A DNA stretch of 64,000 nt from positions 1-64,000 of the forward strand of contig CAKZOD010000073.1 of NCBI GenBank assembly GCA_937136055.1. Direction: 5' to 3'. Positions 1-8,831 of this stretch are shown one piece after another. The notes under the pieces were generated by a model. It saw only the letters and a list, made by a program, of their open reading frames with translations, did no database searches and had not been told where the DNA came from. This DNA comes from an uncultured Oceanospirillaceae bacterium. GTDB taxonomy: Bacteria; Pseudomonadota; Gammaproteobacteria; Pseudomonadales; Balneatricaceae. The number at the start of each line of letters is the position of its first letter. Positions within the stretch are counted from its first letter, which is position 1. The translations under genes and the position numbers were made by a program.

Positions 1-54
1 CGGAAGAACAGGTAACACTGAGTTTGCCTGATTGGATTCGTCTAGCTGGTCCAT
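1..54 (-). CDS. 5' end of an unidentified protein gene, cut by the window edge
   Basis: Reading the minus strand from an ATG at 54 gives 18 open codons to the window edge, beginning MDQLDESNQANSVLPVLP. A good ribosome binding site (AGAGGA) lies about 7 bases before the ATG. The fragment is too short and too low in family signal to name. It would be transcribed in the same direction as nfuA, but 340 bases separate the two, so a shared transcript is doubtful. Confidence 0.5.
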   Translation of the reverse strand, partial: MDQLDESNQANSVLPVLP

Positions 55-339
55 GATAAATTCCTCTTTTCTTACACTCCACAAAGATGAAGAAGTGCAC
101 ATACATTATATAGCTCGTTACCGATTGGCGATGATCAATTTATAATAAATCACGCTCCACTACTTTCTGATATTCATCAGTCTAACATAGACTACTTTTG
201 ACAATAAAAACTAAGAAAGCAGTTAGTATAACCGCGAGTTCAATAACTATGGGGATAATAAATTGAAATACAATACCGTAATGATTTTTATTCTTAGATA
301 TTGTTACTGATAAACAGCTGCTAAAATAATATGATTAAT
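55..339. other. Intergenic stretch, nothing recognised
   Basis: About 285 very AT-rich bases between the partial minus-strand gene and the probable nfuA terminator. It presumably carries the promoter of the partial gene. I see no convincing open frame, RNA gene or repeat. Confidence 0.5.
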
Positions 340-369
340 TTATAAACTGCTACCTTTTAATGATAGCAG
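340..369 (-). terminator. Probable terminator of nfuA
   Basis: CTGCTA at 347-352 pairs with TAGCAG at 364-369. On the minus strand the hairpin is followed by a short AT-rich, T-containing tract. It sits 25 bases past the nfuA stop. The stem is short, so this is a moderate call. Confidence 0.45.
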
Positions 370-393
370 CTAAATGATTATTTAAAATACGTT

Positions 394-987
394 TTATTGA
401 TAATATGCGTTAGCAGTGACAGAGTGATCTGTTTCATCGCGCACTGCAACCAACTGCTCTACTTCTGCTAGCAATGTTTTTTCAACACCATCTTTTAAGG
501 TCATATCAACCGCACTACAGCCTTGGCAACCACCGCCAAATTTAAGCACAGCCACAAAGCCTTTTTCCTCTTCAACTAAATCCACCAAGCTCACCTCTCC
601 ACCATGAGAAGCCAACCCTGGGTTTATTTGAGTATATAAGATGTAGTTTACCTGTTCTTCTAGAGGGCTATCTGCTGAAATTTTTGGCACTTTAGCGTTA
701 GGTGCTTTAATCGTTAACTGCCCACCCATACGATCTTCTGCATAGTTAACAATCGCTTCTTCTAGATAAGGAAGGCTATTTTTCTCAAAGTAGAAGCGTA
801 ACTTGCTCATGTTATAAACAACATCATCTTCGATGACTTCTTCAGGCTTACAATAAGCAAGGCAGGTTTCTGCATAAGGCGTACCTGGCTGGGTTACAAA
901 CATGCGCACTGCAATACCTTCAACATCTTGCTTATCAAGTAAATCTGCCAAGTAGCTTTCTGCAGTTTCTGTAACTTCTATATTCAT
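394..987 (-). CDS. nfuA: Fe-S biogenesis protein NfuA
   Basis: NfuA is a carrier that receives [4Fe-4S] clusters and passes them to apo-proteins, notably under oxidative stress or iron limitation. The roughly 197-residue product has the expected two parts: an N-terminal degenerate A-type (HesB-like) domain over about residues 1-95, and a C-terminal NifU-like domain with GGGCQGCS, whose CxxC binds the cluster at the dimer interface. Length fits the family (E. coli about 191). Two ATGs lie six bases apart at 993 and 987. The AAGG box is 7 bases from the 987 ATG but only 1 from the other, so 987 is preferred. It is monocistronic here. Confidence 0.95.
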   Translation of the reverse strand: MNIEVTETAESYLADLLDKQDVEGIAVRMFVTQPGTPYAETCLAYCKPEEVIEDDVVYNMSKLRFYFEKNSLPYLEEAIVNYAEDRMGGQLTIKAPNAKVPKISADSPLEEQVNYILYTQINPGLASHGGEVSLVDLVEEEKGFVAVLKFGGGCQGCSAVDMTLKDGVEKTLLAEVEQLVAVRDETDHSVTANAYYQ

Positions 988-1505
988 TTCCATACCTTGT
1001 TTACATACGACTTTAATTTTCTGACAAGATAGATTGTAACTTGGCTTAAAATGCCAGCAACCTCACTCAACTAGATTTGGGCTTAGAAACTATCCGCTTT
1101 GTGTTAGCTTATAATACCCACTAAAAACAGCGTAAGGATACACTGATTATAAACCCGAGTATATCACTCAAGTATAACTTTTACGCTGAATATCCAGCAT
1201 ACTATACTGGGGTCAGTTTTAGTGTTTACAATCTTTAACCCTCTTCTTTTTGCACAGCTTTCACGGCAAATCAAATCATCATATGCAATAAGAGCCTTAC
1301 AATTAACCTGCTCTTTACATTCAAGTTAATCGGCAAAGCATCATTCTTTTTTGACTTATCTAGAGGTTTCATTAAGATCAAATGAACGAAACACTGTAGT
1401 ATTCATATTCAGTACTAACCGATAACTATCATTCACCGCAGCTATTTTCGCCATATACAAACAACCAGAAAGCGACCCTTTTTTATTGCTAGGAGCACGA
1501 ACACT
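988..1505. other. Intergenic stretch between divergent nfuA and the antiporter gene
   Basis: About 510 AT-rich bases between two divergently read genes. It must contain both promoters. I found no open frame with a ribosome binding site, no tRNA-like sequence and no clear long inverted repeat. Confidence 0.5.
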
Positions 1506-2678
1506 TTGGCTGACCAACCTTTTGTCTTTTCTCTTTTTCTAATTTTTACTGGTGCCGCTGTTCTAGCATCTATTGCACTTTATACTAAACAACCCTTGCT
1601 GGTAGCCTATATTGTCCTTGGCGCACTCTTAGGCCCTTATGGATACAGCTTGATTTCTGACACTAGCTTGCTACAAGATACCTCCCACATCGGCATTATC
1701 TTTTTACTGTTCTTGCTGGGCCTTGATATGCAACCCTCACACTTAGTCGCCATGTTAAAAAAGGCCAGTTCCGTTGCTATTGGCAGCTCCATTGCTTTCT
1801 TCAGCATAGGCTTCTTCTTCAGCTTAATTTTTGGGCTTACCACTATTGAATCTGCAGTGATCGGCCTATCTCTGATGTTTTCAAGCACTATCATTGGCAT
1901 CAAACTACTGCCCACAACTGTATTACATCATAGACACATCGGAGAGTTGGTAGTCGGACTGCTTTTACTACAAGATATCATTGCAATAATAGTGCTAATT
2001 GTTCTGTACGCTAACCAAGGCACTCACACAGAAAACAACTGGATGATGCTTCTCCCCTTAATTGCTATGCCGCTACTTACCTTTGCAGCTTTTCAGGTAA
2101 TTAAATTTGTTATCCTTCCTTTAATACAGCGCTTTGATCGTTTTCACGAGTATATATTTTTGTTAGCGATTGGCTGGTGCTTAGGGATGGCGGAAGCTGC
2201 CCAGCTGGTTGGCTTATCAGGTGAAATGGGTGCATTTATCGCGGGAGTATCTCTTGCATCGAGCCCGATTTCTCAATACATAGCTACACACTTAAAGCCT
2301 CTGCGTGACTTTTTCTTGATCTTATTTTTCTTCTCAATCGGGGCTAGCTTCAATTTAAGCTTAGTCCCTGATATTGCTCTACCCGCCATCATCCTCGCCT
2401 TACTTGTTATTATCCTAAAACCCATTATTTTTCGCTTTTTTTTATTGCGTATCGAGGAGGATAATTCAATGGCATGGGAAGTGGGCTTTCGATTGGGTCA
2501 AACTAGTGAATTCTCGTTACTTATTGCTTATGTAGCAGCGAGCTCAAGCATGATTGGCATAGAAGCCTCCCATATCATCCAAGCCACAGCGATACTAACC
2601 TTCTTGCTTTCATCATATGTTGTTTTATTAAACTTTCCATCCCCAATCGCGATCAAGGATAAGTTGCGCAGAGATTAG
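1506..2678 (+). CDS. CPA2-family monovalent cation:proton antiporter (Kef/RosB-like), membrane domain only
   Basis: An integral membrane protein of 390 residues with about a dozen hydrophobic segments. It matches the Na+/H+ exchanger fold of the CPA2 family, for example FLLGLDMQPSHL, the GLSLMFSSTIIGIKLL stretch, the SGEMGAFIAGVSLASSP helix and FFFSIGASFNLS. It lacks the C-terminal RCK/TrkA-N nucleotide-binding domain of KefB/KefC, so it is a short version whose gating would differ. The start is TTG at 1506, with an AGGAG box about ten bases upstream. Likely role: inner-membrane exchange of K+ or Na+ for H+. The transported ion cannot be read from sequence. Confidence 0.85.
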   Translation: MADQPFVFSLFLIFTGAAVLASIALYTKQPLLVAYIVLGALLGPYGYSLISDTSLLQDTSHIGIIFLLFLLGLDMQPSHLVAMLKKASSVAIGSSIAFFSIGFFFSLIFGLTTIESAVIGLSLMFSSTIIGIKLLPTTVLHHRHIGELVVGLLLLQDIIAIIVLIVLYANQGTHTENNWMMLLPLIAMPLLTFAAFQVIKFVILPLIQRFDRFHEYIFLLAIGWCLGMAEAAQLVGLSGEMGAFIAGVSLASSPISQYIATHLKPLRDFFLILFFFSIGASFNLSLVPDIALPAIILALLVIILKPIIFRFFLLRIEEDNSMAWEVGFRLGQTSEFSLLIAYVAASSSMIGIEASHIIQATAILTFLLSSYVVLLNFPSPIAIKDKLRRD

Positions 2679-2702
2679 ACAAATCGCGAGAAAGCTATAT
2701 TG

Positions 2703-2720
2703 GAGGGCTGCAACGCCCTC
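2703..2720. terminator. Small hairpin between convergent genes
   Basis: GAGGGC at 2703-2708 pairs with GCCCTC at 2715-2720 around a six-base loop. It lies between the convergent ends of the antiporter and DUF2835 genes. There is no T-run on either side, so it is a weak bidirectional terminator candidate. Confidence 0.35.
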
Positions 2721-2737
2721 ATAAAGACATTACAGTC

Positions 2738-2956
2738 TTAGTACCGACTGATTGATTGAAATTTTCCGCGCTGATCAAAGTAGATACAAAAACTCCCTTT
2801 AATGCCATCGTGCAATAAAAAAGGCTTTAATATATTGGCGGGAAATTGAATTGTGCGGCCATCTCTGGAGCGAGTATTCACCATACAATTGGGTTGTTGA
2901 TATTGTTTTAGATATTGATCACTTTCGATTTTAATATCAATTATGACTTTATTCAT
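2738..2956 (-). CDS. DUF2835 family protein
   Basis: A 72-residue protein matching the DUF2835 family of small gammaproteobacterial proteins. The diagnostic pattern is VNTRSRDGRTIQFPANIL followed by HDGIKGSFCIYFD near the C-terminus. No function is established for the family. The protein is soluble, without signal peptide or membrane segment. It lies just upstream of mtnN's 3' end on the same strand, separated by a hairpin, and ends convergent to the antiporter gene. Confidence 0.8.
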   Translation of the reverse strand: MNKVIIDIKIESDQYLKQYQQPNCMVNTRSRDGRTIQFPANILKPFLLHDGIKGSFCIYFDQRGKFQSISRY

Positions 2957-2998
2957 AGAGCAGTAACGAGCAATTGTTTTTAATGATATAAATTAAGC

Positions 2999-3024
2999 TG
3001 CTATGCACCTTTATACGCATAGCA
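2999..3024 (-). terminator. Probable terminator of mtnN
   Basis: TGCTATGC (2999-3006) and GCATAGCA (3017-3024) form a perfect 8-bp stem with a ten-base loop, 20 bases past the mtnN stop. On the minus strand it is followed by GCTTAATTTAT, a poor U-tract. Confidence 0.45.
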
Positions 3025-3043
3025 ACTGAAAATTACTGATTTT

Positions 3044-3796
3044 TTAAAGACGCTTAGCGAGGTTAGCCAGAATCAGTTTAACCATTTCTGCTGAATGCGT
3101 CGACGCTGTAACAATAAAATCATTAAACGAGATATTGGAAGATTTTCCGGCAATATCAGATAACGCTCTAACAACTAAGAACGGTACACCAAACAAATAG
3201 CAGGTTTGTGCAATTGCTGCGGCTTCCATTTCGACGGCTTTAACATCTTTAAAGTTATTTCTTATCGCAACAACTTTATCAGGATCACTAATGAATGCAT
3301 CGCCTGTTGCGATAACACCACGTACCGTTTTTGCGGCCAACCCTGATTCTATACATTCTTGAGCAATAACAGCTAGCAACTCATCTGGCTTATAAGCAAC
3401 CGGCATGCGCGCCATCTGCCCCAACTCGTAACCGAAAGCTGTGACATCAACATCGTGATGGATTAACTCTGAGGATATCACCACATCTCCAACATCAAGG
3501 TTTTCACCGCAACCACCTGCTGATCCTGTATTCAAGATACAATCTGGCTCAAACTGCTGAAGCATTAAAGCAGTACTTACTGAGGCGTTCACTTTACCAA
3601 TACCTGATTGCAGCAAAACAACATCGACATTACCAATCTGCCCCGTGTATAGATCAAAACCTGCTAGCTTGTGGTCTTCACGGTTTTTTAAGCTATCACG
3701 CAATATTTCAATCTCTTGCTCCATAGCACCAATAATGCCAACCTTAATATTGGTCTTTTCTTTTAAAATCGCTGCTAATGATTGCATCTCGGGCAT
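3044..3796 (-). CDS. mtnN: 5'-methylthioadenosine/S-adenosylhomocysteine nucleosidase
   Basis: This enzyme hydrolyses methylthioadenosine and S-adenosylhomocysteine to adenine plus the thioribose or ribosyl-homocysteine. It feeds methionine salvage and removes SAM by-products. Family signatures are VGIIGAMEQEIE near the start, LNTGSAGGC, and VKAVEMEAAAIAQ, which carries the ribose-binding Met-Glu, with catalytic Asp in RALSDIAG. The 250 residues include about 17 more at the N-terminus than typical MtnN (about 232), because no ATG is available closer to the conserved KVGIIGAM. The MPEM start has only a weak AAGAGA box, so a non-ATG internal start remains possible. Confidence 0.93.
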   Translation of the reverse strand: MPEMQSLAAILKEKTNIKVGIIGAMEQEIEILRDSLKNREDHKLAGFDLYTGQIGNVDVVLLQSGIGKVNASVSTALMLQQFEPDCILNTGSAGGCGENLDVGDVVISSELIHHDVDVTAFGYELGQMARMPVAYKPDELLAVIAQECIESGLAAKTVRGVIATGDAFISDPDKVVAIRNNFKDVKAVEMEAAAIAQTCYLFGVPFLVVRALSDIAGKSSNISFNDFIVTASTHSAEMVKLILANLAKRL

Positions 3797-4033
3797 CGTG
3801 TCTGTCTCTTACTCTTAAATTTAACAAATACAAACAAATTTTGTATTCATACTAAAAATTGCAGCTTACGCAATTTGATGATTAATTTAAACCAATTTAG
3901 CCTGATATCCATGGTTATTTTTCTAATTTTTAGAGCAGAATAAATGGGCCACCCATCACCCTCAAATTTAATGAAGACCTACATTTAATCTATCGTTATG
4001 GATTTTTCAGCCTTATGCTAATTAAAGCTATAG

Positions 4034-4774
4034 CTAAACGATAAAAGACTGCCACCCAAAGCGCTCAAAAAGCTGCTCTACTTTTATCTCAAGCGGCGCT
4101 TTGATGCACATAGTTTCACCTGTAGCTGGGTGTGAAAAAGTAATTTGCACTGCCATTAACAATAAACGATGACTTTCAAAATGATCTCGAAAAAGCTTAT
4201 TGTGCCGGCCTTCTCCATAATTTGTATCGCCAACAATAGGGCAAAGCAAGTGTTTAAAGTGGCGTCTTAGTTGATGCTTTCTGCCTGTTTTTGGCATCGC
4301 TTTGACTAAAGAATAACGAGCACACGGCCATTTCCCAACAGCAATTGGTAACTCTACACAAGCCAAACGCTCAAAGTGAGTCACTGCTTCTTGTGCGGGA
4401 GCATCCTTATCCGCAAACGCTTCTGCTTGTTTATCAGGCTGATATTTTAAGGCTTTATCAATAATTCCAGATTCTGGCGCAAACCCTCTCACCACACATA
4501 AATACGTTTTCTCTACTTTGTGCTCACTAAAGTCGATACTTAATTGTTGTGCCGCCTGTTTGTTTTTTGCAACAAGTAACACTCCTGAAGTTGCACGATC
4601 TAATCGATGAACAGTATGAACTTTTTCACCTTTTAGGTGGTCTTTAATCATAGAGGCTATGTTGGCAGTGCCCTTTTTTGTCAACCAGCTAGGATGGGTT
4701 AATAAACCGGATGGCTTATTAACCGCTATTAAATCATCATCTTCATACAAAATGCTTAATGGAACATTATTCAC
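4034..4774 (-). CDS. truC: tRNA pseudouridine(65) synthase TruC
   Basis: RluA-family pseudouridine synthase of 246 residues. The catalytic Asp lies in HRLDRATSGVLL, and the C-terminal KTGRKHQLRRHFKHL block is characteristic. Overall similarity, including the VTHFERLACVELPIAVGKWP region and the length, is closest to TruC, which makes pseudouridine 65 in the aspartate tRNA acceptor stem, rather than RluA/C/D. There is no S4 domain. The start appears to be GTG at 4774, with AAGG about 11 bases upstream. It is divergent from the Bax-inhibitor-family gene over 80 bases. Confidence 0.88.
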   Translation of the reverse strand: MNNVPLSILYEDDDLIAVNKPSGLLTHPSWLTKKGTANIASMIKDHLKGEKVHTVHRLDRATSGVLLVAKNKQAAQQLSIDFSEHKVEKTYLCVVRGFAPESGIIDKALKYQPDKQAEAFADKDAPAQEAVTHFERLACVELPIAVGKWPCARYSLVKAMPKTGRKHQLRRHFKHLLCPIVGDTNYGEGRHNKLFRDHFESHRLLLMAVQITFSHPATGETMCIKAPLEIKVEQLFERFGWQSFIV

Positions 4775-4854
4775 AACGTTAAAAACCTTGAAAAAAAATA
4801 TAAAGTCGCCATTATAACCACTATTGAGATTTAAATTACCAATCGGGGAAAGTT

Positions 4855-5538
4855 ATGAACAATCTAAACACTGTAGCAACTCGCTCTGAACAGTCGATAC
4901 TGCAAACAAATAAGGTTATCCGTAATACTTATATGTTGCTTTCTATGACATTGTTCTTCAGCACCATCATGGCAACAATTTCACTTTCTTTACAAATAAC
5001 AAGTATCTGGGCATATCTAGGCTGTATCTTAGGTGGCTTAGGCGTGTTATTCCTTATCAGCAAAAAACAAGATTCAGCTGCTGCACTTCCTTTGACTTTC
5101 CTATTCACAGGTCTATGGGGATTTGCACTGGGCCCAATCCTTAGCCACTATTTAGCACTTAGCAATGGCGGCGAAATCATTGTTACTGCACTAGGCATGA
5201 CTGCACTAACTTTTGTTGGCTTATCAGCTTATGTACTGACAAGCAAAAAAGACTTCAGTTTTATGGGTGGTTTTTTAGCAGCGGGTTCAATGGTATTAAT
5301 TATTGCAATGATTGCTATGTTCATCCTGCCAATGTTTGGTATTGATGTTTCTGCAATGCACTTAGCGTTCTCTGCTGCGGTTGTACTTTTGATGGCTGGT
5401 TTCATCTTATACGATACAAGCAACATCGTGAACGGTACTTACCAAAACTATGTAATGGCTACCGTTAGCTTATACATGAACATTTTCAACATGTTCATCC
5501 ACATGCTATCACTTGTTGGTTTTTTAAATGACGACTAG
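4855..5538 (+). CDS. Bax inhibitor-1/YccA family inner-membrane protein
   Basis: A 227-residue protein with seven hydrophobic segments in the BI-1/YccA (UPF0005) family. Diagnostic features are the N-terminal KVIRNTYMLLSMTL, the GFILYDTSNIVNG stretch in the sixth segment and the SLYMNIFNMFIHML helix near the end. E. coli YccA binds and modulates the FtsH protease, and some bacterial relatives conduct calcium. Which applies here is not decided by the sequence. GGGGA seven bases before the ATG is a good ribosome binding site. It precedes tusDCBE but a terminator separates them, the same order as in Pseudomonas. Confidence 0.9.
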   Translation: MNNLNTVATRSEQSILQTNKVIRNTYMLLSMTLFFSTIMATISLSLQITSIWAYLGCILGGLGVLFLISKKQDSAAALPLTFLFTGLWGFALGPILSHYLALSNGGEIIVTALGMTALTFVGLSAYVLTSKKDFSFMGGFLAAGSMVLIIAMIAMFILPMFGIDVSAMHLAFSAAVVLLMAGFILYDTSNIVNGTYQNYVMATVSLYMNIFNMFIHMLSLVGFLNDD

Positions 5539-5559
5539 TCTTTGCTAGTTTGTACACTA

Positions 5560-5590
5560 CGCCTCGTTACTTGTAACGGGGCGTTTTTGT
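5560..5590 (+). terminator. Rho-independent terminator of the Bax-inhibitor-family gene
   Basis: Stem 5560-5569 pairs with 5574-5583 with one G-T wobble around a CTTG loop, followed by a run of T. It lies 20 bases after the stop codon. Confidence 0.85.
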
Positions 5591-5653
5591 TTGGGCTATA
5601 ATATTTACCAACACAATTAACTTTTTATATTCGCTTTTGAGTACAGCTCTAAA

Positions 5654-6046
5654 ATGATCTTCTCACTAATCATCTACGCATCGCAAACCGCTAGCCAATC
5701 AGAACAAAGCGCTTTGCGATTTACACGCAACGCATTGCAACAAGGCCACACTTTTCACCGCATCTTCTTTTATGGCGACACTGTGACTAGCATGTCAAAT
5801 CTCAAAATCACGTCACGTGATGAGATTGACATCACTGATCAATGGCTAGAGCTTGCTAAGGAAACGGACCTAGATCTTGTCGTTTGTATCGCAGCAGCAG
5901 TGAAGCGAGGCATACTAGATCAACAAGAATCCAAGCGACACCAAAAAAGTGCCGCTAACCTTAAAGAAGGGTTTTGCTTATCTGGCTTAGGTCAATTAGC
6001 AGATGCCATCATCCATTCCGATCGCGTTATTACGTTTGGTAACTAA
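5654..6046 (+). CDS. tusD: Sulfurtransferase TusD
   Basis: The DsrE-family subunit of the TusBCD complex, which accepts persulfide sulfur via TusA and hands it to TusE for MnmA to make the 2-thiouridine of tRNA wobble bases. The 130 residues match TusD in length. The active cysteine is in VVCIAAAVKRGILD, equivalent to Cys78 of E. coli, and the C-terminal LSGLGQLADAI block is family-typical. It is first in a tight four-gene operon, 3 bases before tusC. Confidence 0.93.
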   Translation: MIFSLIIYASQTASQSEQSALRFTRNALQQGHTFHRIFFYGDTVTSMSNLKITSRDEIDITDQWLELAKETDLDLVVCIAAAVKRGILDQQESKRHQKSAANLKEGFCLSGLGQLADAIIHSDRVITFGN

Positions 6047-6049
6047 TTC

Positions 6050-6415
6050 ATGGTAACTCAAAAAAAACTCCTTCTAATATTTCGTAATCCACCCTTTTCA
6101 TCCAGTGCCAACCGAGATAACTTAGACATTGCACTTGCCTGTTCTGCATTTGATATCCCGGTATCACTACTCTTTCTCAATGATGCAGTTTTACAGTTAC
6201 ACAAAAACCAACAAAGCCATCTACTTGAGCAAAAAGATCTTACTAAAACCCTTAATGCACTTGAGATGTACGATATTGATCAGTGCTATGTAATCGATGA
6301 GCATTTAGCACGCTACCAATTAAGCAAAGATGATCTGATACTAAATTGCCACTCATTAGCACGTGAGAAACTCGCTTCTTTTATTCATGACTTTGACGTT
6401 GTTATCAACCTATAG
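6050..6415 (+). CDS. tusC: Sulfurtransferase complex subunit TusC
   Basis: A DsrE/DsrF-like subunit of the TusBCD heterohexamer. The 121-residue product shows the family start KKLLLIFRNPPFSSSANRD and the LEMYDIDQCYVID block; E. coli TusC has LGLYDIEQCWVC. It has no known catalytic role and serves structurally with TusB. It lies between tusD and tusB with gaps of 3 and 8 bases. Confidence 0.92.
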   Translation: MVTQKKLLLIFRNPPFSSSANRDNLDIALACSAFDIPVSLLFLNDAVLQLHKNQQSHLLEQKDLTKTLNALEMYDIDQCYVIDEHLARYQLSKDDLILNCHSLAREKLASFIHDFDVVINL

Positions 6416-6423
6416 AGAACAGT

Positions 6424-6723
6424 ATGACCTCAAGTACTTTACATATTATAAACAAAGCCGCCTCTAACTCTCAGCTATACAGAGACTGCCTGGACTCTCT
6501 GCACGATGATGATGGAGTAATATTCATAGAATCGGCAGTTTATACCGCTTGTGGGGCCGAGCCAGAGATGTTTTCAAACTTTAATATAACTGCCTACGCT
6601 TTAAAGACAGATATCCTAGCAAGGGGCATACAAGATAAAATCAGCGAAAAGATAACTGTTGTAGATGATGGTGAATTTGTTGAGCTTTGCTGTTTGTACA
6701 AAAAATCAGTGAGTTGGTTTTAA
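6424..6723 (+). CDS. tusB: Sulfurtransferase complex subunit TusB
   Basis: Third subunit of the TusBCD sulfur relay. Its 99 residues have the short TusB pattern: LHIINKAASNSQLYRDCL at the start, an internal YALKTDILARGI similar to YALNEDLIARGL of E. coli, and the VDDGEFVELCCLYKKSVSWF ending. TusB is the least conserved of the complex, so identification leans on position between tusC and tusE, the latter 1 base downstream. Confidence 0.9.
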   Translation: MTSSTLHIINKAASNSQLYRDCLDSLHDDDGVIFIESAVYTACGAEPEMFSNFNITAYALKTDILARGIQDKISEKITVVDDGEFVELCCLYKKSVSWF

Positions 6724-6724
6724 T

Positions 6725-7048
6725 ATGACACCACAAATACACAACTTATTAGACGAAGAAGGCTATTTAATTGACCTTGATTTGTGGAATGAAGAACTCA
6801 TGTATGCACTAGCAAAAGCTGATAACTTCGAACTAACAAGTGCACATTTAGAAGTTATAGACACCATTCGCGAATTCTATCATGAATATCAATTATCCCC
6901 TGCAATGCGCCCACTGGTAAAAGCGATGCAAAATAAGTACGGTACTGAAAAAGGTAAAAGTATTTATCTGATGAAGCTTTTTAATGACAGCCCTCCAAAA
7001 CAAGCTGCCCGTTATGCAGGTCTTCCTAAACCACTGAATTGCTTATAA
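6725..7048 (+). CDS. tusE: Sulfur carrier TusE (DsrC family)
   Basis: TusE takes persulfide sulfur from TusD and delivers it to MnmA on tRNA. The 107-residue protein has the DsrC fold signature: LDEEGYLIDLDLWNEELMYALA, an HLEVIDTIREFY helix and the C-terminal arm ending GLPKPLNCL. The single penultimate cysteine is the carrier residue. A second upstream cysteine, as found in true sulfite-reductase DsrC, is absent. That favours the tRNA role. Confidence 0.94.
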   Translation: MTPQIHNLLDEEGYLIDLDLWNEELMYALAKADNFELTSAHLEVIDTIREFYHEYQLSPAMRPLVKAMQNKYGTEKGKSIYLMKLFNDSPPKQAARYAGLPKPLNCL

Positions 7049-7136
7049 TATAGCAATTACAAGCTTCTCTCGTTTTTGTCATACGAGTCGCACGAAGCCC
7101 TAAATTTACTTATAAACGCTATTGCAGGAGCCATTG

Positions 7137-8051
7137 ATGATCATCGCTTTCTTAGGACTTGGCTTAATGGGATTACCCATGGCGGGCCATTTAGTAAAAA
7201 CCGGTTACAGCTTACAACTTTATAATAGAAGCATTGAAAAAGCTGACACTTTAGTAAAGCAAGGTGCAACGGCTTATAAAACGCCATATGATGCGGTTAA
7301 AAATGCAGATATCATCATTTCCATGCTTGAAAACGAACACATCCAAGAACATGTTCTGATTAACCCGCAAACACTAAAACACTGTAAAGCCAATGCTCTC
7401 ATTATTGATATGGGGTCCATCTCTCCTGAAACAGCAAAGCAACATGAGCAAACTGCTAAGCAATATCAGTTACGTTACATAGACGCCCCGGTCTCCGGCG
7501 GAACACGCGGCGCTGAACAAGCTCAACTTGTCATCATGGCTGGTGCGCGCAAAGAAGATTTAGCGCAAGCCAAACCAATTTTCGCAAAACTTAGCAGCCA
7601 AATTGTCCACATTGGCCCTGTTGGTAGCGGTCAGATAGCCAAGTGCGCCAACCAAGCACTTGTCGGCATCACAATTAGCGCTGTCAGTGAAGCCCTACTA
7701 CTTGCCAAAGAAGCTGGCGCTGACCCACACGCCGTCAGAGAAGCGCTCTTAGGTGGCTTTGCACAAAGTAAAGTATTAGACCAACACGGTGAGCGCATGC
7801 TCTCAAGAGACTTTATCCCTGGCGGCACTGCTAAGGTTCAACACAAAGATCTGACTAACATCTTACGCTGTGCAAAAACAAACAATCTCACCATGCCATT
7901 GACGAGTGCTGTCATAGAACAATACCAACAGCTTTTAGAAATGGGACATGAAAACCTAGATCACAGCGCTTTGCTACTTCAATTAGAGGCAACAAATCAA
8001 ACCACCTTATCATCAGATGACGATAAAGGAGCTATCCAGCATGAAATTTAG
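7137..8051 (+). CDS. NAD(P)-dependent beta-hydroxyacid dehydrogenase, tartronate semialdehyde reductase-like
   Basis: A 3-hydroxyisobutyrate dehydrogenase superfamily enzyme. The Rossmann motif FLGLGLMGLPMA is at the N-terminus, DAPVSGGTRGAEQAQL is the substrate-binding signature, and the catalytic lysine lies in GQIAKCANQAL. The hydroxypyruvate-isomerase-like gene that overlaps its end by 11 bases suggests 2-hydroxy-3-oxopropionate (tartronate semialdehyde) reduction to glycerate, as in GlxR/GarR. Glyoxylate carboligase is not in the window, so the substrate remains inferred. ATG at 7137 is chosen because AGGAG precedes it by about 7 bases; an in-frame TTG lies 15 bases upstream. The protein has about 304 residues. 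Confidence 0.85.
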   Translation: MIIAFLGLGLMGLPMAGHLVKTGYSLQLYNRSIEKADTLVKQGATAYKTPYDAVKNADIIISMLENEHIQEHVLINPQTLKHCKANALIIDMGSISPETAKQHEQTAKQYQLRYIDAPVSGGTRGAEQAQLVIMAGARKEDLAQAKPIFAKLSSQIVHIGPVGSGQIAKCANQALVGITISAVSEALLLAKEAGADPHAVREALLGGFAQSKVLDQHGERMLSRDFIPGGTAKVQHKDLTNILRCAKTNNLTMPLTSAVIEQYQQLLEMGHENLDHSALLLQLEATNQTTLSSDDDKGAIQHEI

Positions 8052-8829
8052 CGCCAATATCAGCACTTTATTTACAGAAGTGCCATTGATCGAACGTTTC
8101 TCATTAGCCGCGAAAGCGGGCTTTAAATCTGTTGAAATCCAGTTTCCCTATGAAATCAGCAAAGAGCGAATCAAACAAGAACTTGAAGATAACGCACTGA
8201 CATTAAATTTAATCAATATACCTGCCGGAGATACCAGCAAAGGTGAACTAGGCATAGCCTGCCTACCCGGCAGGGAAAACGAATTTAAGCAATATGTGCA
8301 GCGCGCACTAGATTACGCAAACTACTTAAATGTCCCTATGATTAACTGCCTATCCGGGAAAAAACCTGAGAGCATTACATCACAAAAAGCACAAATTACT
8401 TTTTTGAATAACTTAGCATTTGCGGCAAAGCAATTAGCCCAACATCAAAAAACTTTATTGATTGAAGCCATTAATACGCATGATATTCCTAGTTTTTTCT
8501 TGCATAACACACAGCATGCAGTAAATTTAATAACACAATTGGATGTGCATAACATTAAATTGCAATATGACTGCTATCATATGCAAATCATGGAAGGTAA
8601 CCTAATCAACACGTTAACAACTAATATTAACCATATAGGCCATATACAAATTGCCGATGTACCAAAAAGATCAGAACCCGGAAGTGGTGAAATAAACTTC
8701 CCAAATATATTCAACGCTTTAAGAATATTGGGTTATACTGATTATATAGGTCTGGAGTACTTTCCAATTAATGGCACCCAAAGCGGTTTAGCCCAAGTAA
8801 GATCGCTATTGAATTTAGAAGGTGAATAA
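8041..8829 (+). CDS. Hydroxypyruvate isomerase-like TIM-barrel protein (Hyi/OtnI)
   Basis: An AP-endonuclease-family-2 TIM barrel of about 262 residues. MKFSANISTLFTEVPLIERF at the start, GFKSVEIQFPYE, the metal-site stretches LLIEAINTHDIP and LQYDCYHMQIMEGNL, and IGLEYFP near the end match hydroxypyruvate isomerase and the related 2-oxo-tetronate isomerase OtnI. Both interconvert a ketoacid and an aldehyde acid. ATG at 8041 has AAAGGAG about 8 bases upstream and overlaps the preceding gene by 11 bases, indicating translational coupling. Family is clear; exact substrate is not. Confidence 0.85.
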   Translation: MKFSANISTLFTEVPLIERFSLAAKAGFKSVEIQFPYEISKERIKQELEDNALTLNLINIPAGDTSKGELGIACLPGRENEFKQYVQRALDYANYLNVPMINCLSGKKPESITSQKAQITFLNNLAFAAKQLAQHQKTLLIEAINTHDIPSFFLHNTQHAVNLITQLDVHNIKLQYDCYHMQIMEGNLINTLTTNINHIGHIQIADVPKRSEPGSGEINFPNIFNALRILGYTDYIGLEYFPINGTQSGLAQVRSLLNLEGE

Positions 8830-8831
8830 TC